DNA of 5,393 bases from an uncultured Clostridia bacterium (GTDB taxonomy: Bacteria; Bacillota; Clostridia; Christensenellales; Aristaeellaceae), in contig CAMNCR010000028.1 in the NCBI GenBank assembly GCA_946534455.1, positions 1-5,393 of the forward strand, written 5' to 3'. The stretch's first letter is position 1. Each line of letters starts with the position of its first letter. Shown here in pieces: positions 1-5,393 of the stretch. Made by a program: the position numbers and the translations under genes. Below the pieces are notes generated by a model, which was not told the origin of the DNA, made no database searches, and was given only the letters and a program-made list of their open reading frames with translations.

Positions 1-215
1 ACAAAGCCCGCCGAGGTGGACAGCCCGGCTCCCGCGCCGATCACAATAGCGTCTGCCGTCCTCAGTTCTGTCTTCAACCGTTCGATCTGCTCCGCGCGGG
101 TACCGATGCCCAGGGATAAGCCGTCCCGGAAGCTGCGCACTCCGTCCAGCCCCTGCTGAATCGTTTCCAGATAGCCATTCGGCCTGTTGCTGTTTCTGTT
201 CATCTTCTTTATCAT
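1..215 (-). CDS. Sirtuin-family (Sir2-like) NAD-dependent protein, N-terminal part only
   Basis: The gene runs off the left edge, leaving about 71 codons. Residues about 58-71 (AIVIGAGAGLSTSAGF region) form the beta-strand and glycine-rich loop that bind NAD+ in the sirtuin Rossmann fold. Canonical deacetylase sirtuins usually read GAGxSxxSGIPDFR here. The GAGAG form is common in Clostridial Sir2-like proteins and, as I recall, in SirTM-type enzymes linked to ADP-ribosylation, so the true activity (deacylase or ADP-ribosyltransferase) is open. About 45 residues precede the core and include an amphipathic stretch, IEQ..RLKTEL-like. The ATG at 215 abuts the stop codon of the upstream ferredoxin-like frame. 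An AAGAGG sits only 3 bases before it. A second in-frame ATG at 203 lies 15 bases from that site, so the start is uncertain. Catalytic His and any zinc-binding cysteines would lie beyond the edge. Family assignment is firm; specific function is not. Confidence 0.85.
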   Translation of the reverse strand, partial: MIKKMNRNSNRPNGYLETIQQGLDGVRSFRDGLSLGIGTRAEQIERLKTELRTADAIVIGAGAGLSTSAGF

Positions 216-464
216 TTACCTCTTGATTACCGCTCTGACCGGGCAGACCTTCATACAGTTGCCGCAGTGCAGGCAATGCTCCTGCTGAATGTGAAATGGA
301 TTCTTGCCAGTCCGGATGCCTTCGTCCTGCGAATGGAAGTCCTTCAGGGCTTCGTAATCGTCGTCTGGCGTCAGGAGCTTCTTCCCTTCGATCCCGAATT
401 TCTTAGAGACAGCCGTATTTTGCAGGCATGGGTGCAGCTGATCATGATTCCTGCCTTTCTTCAT
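216..464 (-). CDS. Small ferredoxin-like protein with one [4Fe-4S] motif (possibly a remnant)
   Basis: The frame is open from an ATG at 476, but I prefer the ATG at 464, which has a weak GGCGG upstream and gives 82 residues. Near the C-terminus is C-x2-C-x2-C-x3-C-P (Cys 68, 71, 74, 78 counted from the ATG at 476), the classic binding motif for one [4Fe-4S] cluster, so electron transfer is the likely role. The remaining 60 or so residues are polar and match no domain I recognise; only one further cysteine (Cys17) is present, so there is no second cluster. It overlaps the end of the HxlR gene by about 23 bases, and its TAA directly abuts the ATG of the sirtuin gene, suggesting translational coupling. 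The weak start site and single terminal motif also fit the surviving C-terminal end of a larger ferredoxin-domain oxidoreductase. The motif is seen directly; that this is an intact gene is less certain. Confidence 0.55.
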   Translation of the reverse strand: MKKGRNHDQLHPCLQNTAVSKKFGIEGKKLLTPDDDYEALKDFHSQDEGIRTGKNPFHIQQEHCLHCGNCMKVCPVRAVIKR

Positions 465-858
465 CGCTGCCGCCATACAGCCGGTCCTCGTACCGGAAGC
501 CCCAGTTCATGATGGCGTAGAACACGGGCAGCAGGTCCCGGCCCATCTGTGTCAGGGAATACTCCACGTGGGGCGGGATCTCGTTGAACTGCTCGCGGCT
601 GATCAGCCCGTCCTCCTCCAGCTCCCGCAGGGCCTTGGTCAGCATCGTGTTGGTGATGCCGGGCAGTTCCTTCTTCAGCTGTCCAAAGCGGACGGTGTCA
701 TAGATGCACAGTTCATACATGAGCTGGGACTTCCACCGCCCCTGCAGCATCAGCAGGAGGGGCGTCACCGGGCAGTGGCCGTCCTTGGTGACAATGCCCT
801 GCCGGATCTTCACCAGATATTCTTCATAGGTCATGTAGCGCTTCGGTTCATTCGCCAT
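442..858 (-). CDS. HxlR-family winged-helix transcriptional regulator
   Basis: This is a 138-residue DNA-binding regulator of the HxlR/MarR-like group, which act as dimers and often respond to redox or electrophile stress. The family pattern is clear. Residues 28-43 carry the conserved HCPV and GRWK signatures. Residues 56-90 carry the helix-turn-helix (RFGQLKKELPGIT, then MLTKALRELEEDGLI). Residues 95-109 form the wing (IPPHVEYSLTQMGRDL). Cys29 matches the N-terminal cysteine used as the redox sensor in HypR-type members; Cys51 is a second cysteine. At 138 residues it is slightly longer than the usual 100-120, with an extra 20 or so N-terminal residues and an acidic tail. A GTG at 867 is also in frame, but the ATG at 858 has GGAGG eight bases upstream and is chosen. 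It overlaps the helicase gene by 11 bases. It could control the upstream defence operon or the downstream ferredoxin/sirtuin genes; the target is inferred, not shown. Confidence 0.93.
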   Translation of the reverse strand: MANEPKRYMTYEEYLVKIRQGIVTKDGHCPVTPLLLMLQGRWKSQLMYELCIYDTVRFGQLKKELPGITNTMLTKALRELEEDGLISREQFNEIPPHVEYSLTQMGRDLLPVFYAIMNWGFRYEDRLYGGSDEERQES

Positions 859-3100
859 TCCGGTCACCTCCGTCCTCTCCCCAGGAAAGCACCCGCCGCT
901 TCATGCCGGCCACATCCAGCACCCCATACGCGAAGCCCTTCCGCACCAGCTCCGGCGGCACATATTCGTCATACTTCTCGAAGACCGGGATCTCCCTGGG
1001 ATACACCAGCTCCAGCGGGTCAAACTCCTTCGCGGCTTCCTCCCGGATCACGGCGTAGAAGGTCTCTTCATCCGCATCCATGGTGAACTGCAGGTAATAG
1101 GGCCGCCGGGCATTCAGCCCCCTCAGTCCCAGCCGTTTCGCGCAGCGAAGCTTCAGAAAGCGCTCCAGCGCCAGGAAGGCGTAGCTGCCCAGCCACGGGA
1201 GAAGCGCCCACATTTTGCCGCCCAGATGGACCAGCGGACTTTGCAGCATGCCGGCGTTCCGGGCCGTCTCCCGGGCCTCCGCCAGGCGGCAGACGGCATG
1301 GGGCATCAGATAGGGATACTGCCTGTCCTCCGCGAGCACCGCCCGCATCCGCTCCAGGATCCGGGTATGGATATCCCCGGCCACCAGGCCGAAGAAGGCC
1401 GGGATGTTCCCCTTCACCAGGGTGCAGTATACCTCTCGCCGCTTGTGATCCACCTCGTCCACCGCCCAGACCCGGCCGGCGATGGCAATCTTGTCGCCCA
1501 CGGGCGGAGGCTTGACGATGGTGCCCAGCTGCTCCGAGCCTGCCCGGACGGTGTACTCGATGTTCTCCTGAAACACGGCGTAGAATTTGTAGCTGTTCAC
1601 GATCCGCTCCCCGGCGAGGCCCAGGATCAGTCCGCCGTTCTCCGTGCGGCTGATATGATCGGTTTCGATCAGGTGGCGCAGCAGCAGGCGGTAGTCGTCC
1701 TGGGTGATCCGGTGAAAGCAGCTCAGCGTCAGCACCCGGGAGGCCAGCTCCGCCGGCGTCATCTCCCCGCAGGAGGCCAGGGTGCTCACGGTCTGGTGAT
1801 AGAGCAGGCTGTAGGGCAGGCGGTCCATGCGCGGCGGCTCCACAAAGCGCTCCTCCGCGTAGAGCTGCACCAGCGCAATGCCCTGGAGCAGATACCAGGG
1901 GATGCTCTCCGGCAGCATGGTTCTTGCCTCCTGGTGATCCTCCCGCATGACGAACCACATTTCGGATGGATCACCCCGGCGGCCGGTGCGGCCCATGCGC
2001 TGCAGAAAGCCGGACACCGTGAAAGGCGCGTCGATCTGGAAGGCCCGTTCCAGCCGGCCGATGTCGATGCCCAGCTCCAGGGTGGCCGTGGCGCAGACAG
2101 ACATCAGGCTCTCGTCGTCCTTCATCTCCTCCTCGGCGCTCTCCCGGTAGGAGGCGGAGAGATTGCCGTGGTGGATCAGGAAGCGGTCCGGCTCCCGGTT
2201 GACCTCGCAGTACTGCCGCAGCAGCTGGCAGACCGACTCGCACTCCTCCCGGGAGTTGGTAAAGACCAGGCACTTCCGGCCCTTCGTGTGCTCGAAGATA
2301 TAGCCGACGCCCGGGTCGGCATTCTCCGGCGCGTGATCGGAGGGAGCTTCACGGGGCGGCGTGTTCTCCGGCACCGCTTTTCCCTCGTCCGCCTGAGGCG
2401 GCGTGTTGTAGAAGTGCTCCATGCTCAGCCGCCAGACCTCCCGGCCGCCGTCGAAGCGGGGAATGACGGTGCCTCTCCCGCTGCCGGCCGCCAGGAGCTT
2501 TCCCGCATCCTCCGGGTTGCCGATGGTCGCGGAAAGGCCGATCCGCCGGGGCGCGCAGCCCGCCAGGCGGCACAGGCGCTCGATCAGGCAGAAGGTCTGC
2601 AGCCCCCGGTCCGCCCGCAGCAGGGCATGAATCTCGTCGATGACGATGAAGCGCAGATCGCCGAAGAGCGACGGGATCTCCATGTGTTTGTTGATCAGCA
2701 GCGCCTCCAGGGATTCCGGCGTGATCTGCAGGATGCCGGCGGGGTGCTTCAGCAGCTTCTGCTTCCTGGAGGCCGCCGCGTCCCCGTGCCAGCGGGTGAC
2801 GGGAATGCCCGCTTCCTCGCACAGCTCGTTCAGCCGGCCGAACTGGTCGTTGATCAGCGCCTTCAGCGGGGCGATGTACAGCACCCCCACCGAGGCGGAG
2901 GGGTTTTCCTCCAGCAGTGTCAGGATGGGAAAGAAGGCCGCTTCCGTCTTGCCGGAGGCGGTGGAGGCCGTCAGCAGCACGTTGTCCTCCGTGCCGAAGA
3001 TGGCCTCGCCCGCAGCGTTCTGCACGGCCCGAAGGCTCTGCCAGCCGGAGCGGTAAATATATTCCTGAATAAACGGCGCATAGCGCTCAAATACATTCAT
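848..3100 (-). CDS. sngC: Lhr-like superfamily II DEAD/DEAH-box helicase, Shango SngC-like
   Basis: This 750-residue ATP-dependent helicase has both RecA-like domains complete. Visible motifs: Q-like GWQSLRAVQ (19-27), motif I TASTASGKT (44-52), Ia APLKALI (77-83), Ib TPESLE (127-132), II DEIH (155-158), III SAT (190-192), IV LVFTNSR (278-284), V ATATLELGIDIG (337-348) and VI QRMGRTGRRGD (368-377). The DEIH box and the long C-terminal region place it near Lhr-type enzymes. Residues about 400-510 look like a winged-helix region, and about 521-560 (GTIVKPPPVGDKI onward) resemble the beta-barrel of Lhr-core. A Pro/Glu-rich insert at about 234-266 separates the RecA domains. The start ATG shares ATGA with the ATPase stop and has GGAG eight bases upstream. 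With the TerB-type and DUF2791-type neighbours it matches SngC of the Shango anti-phage system. BrxHII-like helicases of BREX are relatives. Helicase identity is firm; the Shango role is inferred from context and no key residue is missing. Confidence 0.92.
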   Translation of the reverse strand: MNVFERYAPFIQEYIYRSGWQSLRAVQNAAGEAIFGTEDNVLLTASTASGKTEAAFFPILTLLEENPSASVGVLYIAPLKALINDQFGRLNELCEEAGIPVTRWHGDAAASRKQKLLKHPAGILQITPESLEALLINKHMEIPSLFGDLRFIVIDEIHALLRADRGLQTFCLIERLCRLAGCAPRRIGLSATIGNPEDAGKLLAAGSGRGTVIPRFDGGREVWRLSMEHFYNTPPQADEGKAVPENTPPREAPSDHAPENADPGVGYIFEHTKGRKCLVFTNSREECESVCQLLRQYCEVNREPDRFLIHHGNLSASYRESAEEEMKDDESLMSVCATATLELGIDIGRLERAFQIDAPFTVSGFLQRMGRTGRRGDPSEMWFVMREDHQEARTMLPESIPWYLLQGIALVQLYAEERFVEPPRMDRLPYSLLYHQTVSTLASCGEMTPAELASRVLTLSCFHRITQDDYRLLLRHLIETDHISRTENGGLILGLAGERIVNSYKFYAVFQENIEYTVRAGSEQLGTIVKPPPVGDKIAIAGRVWAVDEVDHKRREVYCTLVKGNIPAFFGLVAGDIHTRILERMRAVLAEDRQYPYLMPHAVCRLAEARETARNAGMLQSPLVHLGGKMWALLPWLGSYAFLALERFLKLRCAKRLGLRGLNARRPYYLQFTMDADEETFYAVIREEAAKEFDPLELVYPREIPVFEKYDEYVPPELVRKGFAYGVLDVAGMKRRVLSWGEDGGDRNGE
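867..871 (-). promoter_or_regulatory. Ribosome binding site of the HxlR gene
   Basis: GGAGG lies inside the last codons of the helicase gene, eight bases before the ATG at 858. It decides the start in favour of that ATG over the GTG at 867, which overlaps the site itself. The regulator can therefore be translated by re-initiation or independently. Confidence 0.8.
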
Positions 3101-4425
3101 AGCGTAAACTCCGCCCAGCCGGCTTCCGTCTGATCGGAAACAGCCTGAGATTTGGCAAAAGCAAAGTCCTCCGACTGAAGCAGCCCGGCGAGCGTCTGCT
3201 CCGGATGCTGGTACAGCAGATCCAGCAGCTCGATGAAGTCCCGGATGACCTCCCGGGGCGTGATGTGCTCATCCGCGCCGATGCGGCTGTATTCCGTCTC
3301 AATGAACGCGGCCAGGTCGCCGGTGCCGAGCTTCCGGTCATACCCATAGAGACCCGCGTGCATGTCCGCCAGCTTTTCGCACAGCACCAGCATCTCCTCC
3401 GCCGTCAGCGGGTCCAGGCGAATGACCGGGGCCAGCAGATCCCGTGCGCCGGGCCTGGAGAAGCGCCCCTCCGCCAGGCGGGAGCGCAGGGCCTCATAGC
3501 TGTAGATGCCCCGGCGCTTGTCCTCCAGGGCCTGTGGCGTCGCTCCCATCAGGATACCCAGGTATTTCGCCTTGCCCTGGAGGGTGTCGTTATACATGGT
3601 CAGCAGCTTCTCATAGTTGTACTGCCGGGTAATGCTGTTGGGGATCTTGTACAGGTTCACCAGCTCGTCCACCAGGATCATCATGCCCTGATACCCTGCC
3701 AGCCGGAAGAAGGTCGCAAAGAGCTTCAGGTAATCATACCAGTCATCGTCGGTGATGATCATCTGCACGCCCAGATCCTCCCGGGCCTCGCTCTTCAGCG
3801 TGTATTCCCCCCGGAACCAGCGGAGCACCTTCCCCTTCATGTCATCGTCGCCGTTCACATAGGCGCGGTAGTATGCGGAAAGCAGCCGGCCGAACTCAAA
3901 CCCGTGCACCAGCTCGCTGACGGAGGCGGTGACCGCGAAGATCTTCCGCTCCGTGGCCGCGGCCAGGGCCGGGTCGTCCGCGGAGAGGCCCGTCTCCCCC
4001 ATGGCTTCGTTCTGTACGGCGCTGATCCAGCGGTCCAGCACCAGCGACAGGGCGCCGCCCTCCGGCCTGGTCTTCGTGGACAGGTTACCGATCAGCTCCC
4101 GGTAGGTGGCCAGGCCCTGGCCGTGGGTGCCCTGCAGGCGGCGCTCAGGGGAGAGGTCGGCGTCCGCCACGATGAAGCCGCGCTCCATCACATAGTTGCG
4201 GATGGTCTGCAGCAGGAAGCTTTTGCCGCTGCCGTAGCGCCCCACAATGAAGCGGAAGGACGCGCCGCCCTCGGCGATGATATCTACGTCCCGCAGCAGG
4301 GCTTCGATCTCGTTTTTCCGGCCCACGGTGATGTAGGGCAAGCCGATGCGCGGTACCACGCCGCCCTTCAGGGAATTCAGCACAGTCTGCGCGATTCGTT
4401 TCGGGACTTTTTGCGAATTGATCAT
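3097..4425 (-). CDS. sngB: DUF2791/BrxD-like P-loop ATPase, Shango SngB-like
   Basis: This 442-residue ATP-binding protein resembles the BREX ATP-binding protein family (BrxD, DUF2791), a group of AAA+/STAND-like P-loop ATPases. Walker A is GRYGSGKS at 62-69, preceded by a strand ending FRFIV. Walker B is MILVDEL at 249-255, with Asp253 and Glu254 as the likely Mg2+-binding and catalytic acids. ILMGATP at 291-297 fits a sensor 1 strand, and Arg residues near 315-324 are arginine-finger or sensor 2 candidates. The C-terminal region (about 385-410, ITPREVIRDFIELL) resembles the conserved end of BrxD proteins. An N-terminal VGRKNEIEALL (34-44) is typical of ATPases that begin with a GR-x-nE-x2 box. 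The start ATG overlaps the TerB-gene stop (ATGA) and has GGAGG nine bases upstream. It probably loads or drives the neighbouring helicase, with the TerB protein as a third partner; that is inference. All catalytic motifs look intact. Confidence 0.9.
   Translation of the reverse strand: MINSQKVPKRIAQTVLNSLKGGVVPRIGLPYITVGRKNEIEALLRDVDIIAEGGASFRFIVGRYGSGKSFLLQTIRNYVMERGFIVADADLSPERRLQGTHGQGLATYRELIGNLSTKTRPEGGALSLVLDRWISAVQNEAMGETGLSADDPALAAATERKIFAVTASVSELVHGFEFGRLLSAYYRAYVNGDDDMKGKVLRWFRGEYTLKSEAREDLGVQMIITDDDWYDYLKLFATFFRLAGYQGMMILVDELVNLYKIPNSITRQYNYEKLLTMYNDTLQGKAKYLGILMGATPQALEDKRRGIYSYEALRSRLAEGRFSRPGARDLLAPVIRLDPLTAEEMLVLCEKLADMHAGLYGYDRKLGTGDLAAFIETEYSRIGADEHITPREVIRDFIELLDLLYQHPEQTLAGLLQSEDFAFAKSQAVSDQTEAGWAEFTL
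3109..3112 (-). promoter_or_regulatory. Ribosome binding site of the helicase gene
   Basis: GGAG within the last codons of the ATPase gene, eight bases before the helicase ATG at 3100. Together with the ATGA overlap it supports that start and coupled translation of the two proteins. Confidence 0.65.
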
Positions 4426-5393
4426 GAATGGTTTCCTCCAAGCAACCGGGTCAGGTCCTCCCGGTAGTCCTTCACAAGGGAAAGCGTATCGTTATCACAT
4501 TCGACGATGCTGTCGCCGATCTCGTCAAACAGCGCTTCGTTGATGATGTCTGCGGTCATAGCGGGCATCAGTCGATGCGCCCGGATGATGCCGGATGCCG
4601 GCTTTCCGGCGAGCAGCGCCCGCAGGATTTCCAGCTGGACGTCATCCAGCGGCAGCTCTGGCGGTGCGTTCTGCCCGGGAGCTGCGGCCTGCGGCGGATC
4701 GGCTGTCTCGAGCTCTGCCTCCGCCCGCTCCTCGTCGGTCAGCAGGCTGTCCCGGGTGATCAGGGCGTCCCGGCGGATCTGCTCCAGCCCGGACAGGTCC
4801 AGCACCACCCTGGGCCTGGCGGCCTCCGCCGCTTCTCTCTCCTCCGCCTCGATGACCGAACGGACGCAGGGAACGATCCACGCGTCCTCCGGCTTCTCCT
4901 TCAGATAATTGCCGGTTTTCAGATACCGGCGCAGCAGCAGGTCCGTCTGGCGGAGAAGCCCGTGGAGAAGCTGCCGGTCGAAGGACAGGCTCTCCCAGGA
5001 CAGCAGCTCCCACACCCCGTCCCGGCAGCGGTACCTCCGGCAAGGGTCCAGCTGATAGACACTGTCCGCGGGCTTTCTCTCCCAGCAGTACACGGCGTTG
5101 GCAAAGGGATACCAGGCGCTCGCGGTCTGTTGACCGAAGCAGCGTGCGAATAAATCCCCGCCGTTCTCCCGGCATTGCCGCAGGGACAGCCGCCACACCC
5201 GGCTGAACAGCCGCGCGCCTCTTTCCGGCGACTGCCTGCACACGGGAGACTGCGCCAGCCGCTTCCCGTCAAAGAAGCAGAGCGCGGCGAAAATCTCCTC
5301 GTCCGTATGCTCCTCCGGCGCCTTCAGCGATGCCAGCGCCTGATCCCGCACCAGCAGGGCCGGGTCGGCGAACTGCCGGGCGATGTCCTCCGG
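4422..5393 (-). CDS. sngA: TerB-N/TerB-C domain protein, Shango SngA-like, C-terminal 323 residues
   Basis: The frame is open through the right edge, so the true start is outside; an in-frame GTG at 5351 is internal. Residue numbers count from the edge. About 1-180 form a helical, tryptophan- and cysteine-rich region that includes YPFANAVYCWE (95-105) and RRYRC..GVWE (119-129), consistent with a TerB-N-type region. About 195-220 (VVLDLSGLEQIRRDA) begin the TerB-C-type region. After an Ala/Pro/Glu-rich linker (about 222-248), it ends with DVQLEILRALLAG (251-263) and LMPAMTADIINEALFDEIGD (275-294), the hallmark of TerB-C with its acidic residues. TerB-type domains are linked to tellurite and stress responses, probably via metal binding; TerB-N/TerB-C proteins recur beside DUF2791 ATPases and helicases. 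In Shango this is the first gene, as here. It lacks any visible membrane segment in this part. Domain assignment is from remembered family patterns, so moderately sure; its role as sensor or scaffold is inferred. Confidence 0.8.
   Translation of the reverse strand, partial: PEDIARQFADPALLVRDQALASLKAPEEHTDEEIFAALCFFDGKRLAQSPVCRQSPERGARLFSRVWRLSLRQCRENGGDLFARCFGQQTASAWYPFANAVYCWERKPADSVYQLDPCRRYRCRDGVWELLSWESLSFDRQLLHGLLRQTDLLLRRYLKTGNYLKEKPEDAWIVPCVRSVIEAEEREAAEAARPRVVLDLSGLEQIRRDALITRDSLLTDEERAEAELETADPPQAAAPGQNAPPELPLDDVQLEILRALLAGKPASGIIRAHRLMPAMTADIINEALFDEIGDSIVECDNDTLSLVKDYREDLTRLLGGNHS
4435..4439 (-). promoter_or_regulatory. Ribosome binding site of the ATPase gene
   Basis: GGAGG inside the last codons of the TerB-type gene, nine bases before the ATG at 4425. 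It fixes the start of the ATPase and shows that the gene can be initiated efficiently within the operon. Confidence 0.8.

Larger units (their letters stand above)
848..5393 (-). other. Shango-like anti-phage defence operon (TerB protein, ATPase, helicase)
   Basis: Three co-directional genes are joined by ATGA overlaps at 4422-4425 and 3097-3100. The order of TerB-type protein, P-loop ATPase and Lhr-like helicase is that of Shango, a three-gene system reported to protect Escherichia coli and Pseudomonas aeruginosa from phages. No PglZ, PglX methylase or BrxC-type gene is visible, which argues against BREX, although BREX shares related ATPase and helicase families. No promoter or terminator is seen: the 5' end is outside the window, and the 3' end runs straight into the HxlR gene. 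Catalytic motifs are intact in both enzymes. The mechanism of this system is not established from the sequence. Confidence 0.78.

Noticed and set aside
405..473. Alternative short frame starting at the ATG overlapping the HxlR stop codon
   Set aside because: Although AGGCAGGA lies just upstream, the frame closes after about 23 codons and lacks any motif, while the adjacent frame carries the ferredoxin cysteines.
865..867. GTG as start of the HxlR gene
   Set aside because: It overlaps the GGAGG itself, leaving no spacing; the ATG nine bases further on is correctly spaced.
848..3100. Housekeeping Lhr helicase for DNA repair
   Set aside because: Lhr is usually a stand-alone gene or linked to nuclease or repair genes. 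Here the ATGA overlap with a DUF2791-like ATPase makes a system-specific helicase more likely.
1226..3133. Very long plus-strand open frame (635 codons) opposite the helicase gene
   Set aside because: It is antisense to a helicase with complete motifs. Its translation is rich in Gln, Arg, Ala, Gly and His with no recognisable domain, as expected from the complement of GC-rich codons.
848..4425. ATPase plus helicase as part of a BREX system
   Set aside because: BrxD and BrxHII are relatives, but no PglZ, PglX, BrxA/B or BrxC-like gene is seen and the upstream partner is a TerB-type protein. Genes beyond the right edge could still change this.
3205..5153. Plus-strand open frames (3205-4467 and 4428-5153) opposite the ATPase and TerB-type genes
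   Set aside because: Their translations are low-complexity and show no motif, whereas the minus-strand frames have Walker motifs and TerB-C patterns. They are complement artefacts of high GC content.
4422..5393. Tellurite resistance gene proper
   Set aside because: The TerB-type domains invite this name, but there is no TerC, TerD or TerZ neighbour. The ATPase and helicase context points to nucleic-acid-directed defence instead.

Overview
The window is almost entirely coding, and every supported gene reads on the minus strand, so transcription runs from the right edge to the left edge. The organism looks like a fairly GC-rich bacterium, probably a Bacillota/Clostridia relative. The pointers are strong GGAGG-type ribosome binding sites, an HxlR regulator and a sirtuin of the GAGAGLSTSAGF kind. 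This placement is inference; no rRNA or species-specific marker is present.

Right to middle (5393 to 848): three tightly overlapping genes. They encode a TerB-N/TerB-C type protein (5' end beyond the right edge), a DUF2791/BrxD-like P-loop ATPase, and an Lhr-like superfamily II helicase. Both junctions are 4-base ATGA overlaps. This trio in this order matches the published Shango anti-phage system (sngA-sngB-sngC). The same TerB, ATPase and helicase association also fits the wider Ter-linked stress-response network. The Walker and helicase motifs of the ATPase and helicase are all intact, so the locus looks functional. Its promoter must lie outside the window.

Middle to left (858 to 1): the helicase stop codon lies inside the start of an HxlR-family winged-helix regulator, which has its own good ribosome binding site. 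The regulator's 3' end overlaps a small open frame ending in a single [4Fe-4S] ferredoxin motif. That frame's stop codon directly abuts the ATG of a sirtuin-family gene that runs off the left edge. These three genes form a second block that looks redox- or NAD-related. It is less GC-rich at its far end (for example 30 of 60 bases at 361-420, against 39 of 60 at 2881-2940).

How the parts may work together: the TerB protein, ATPase and helicase probably act as one nucleic-acid-directed defence complex made in coordinated amounts. The HxlR protein could be a fourth member that regulates it, or simply the first gene of the flanking block. The sequence alone cannot decide. No gene-free stretch over 300 bases, RNA gene, CRISPR array, insertion sequence or convincing terminator was seen.
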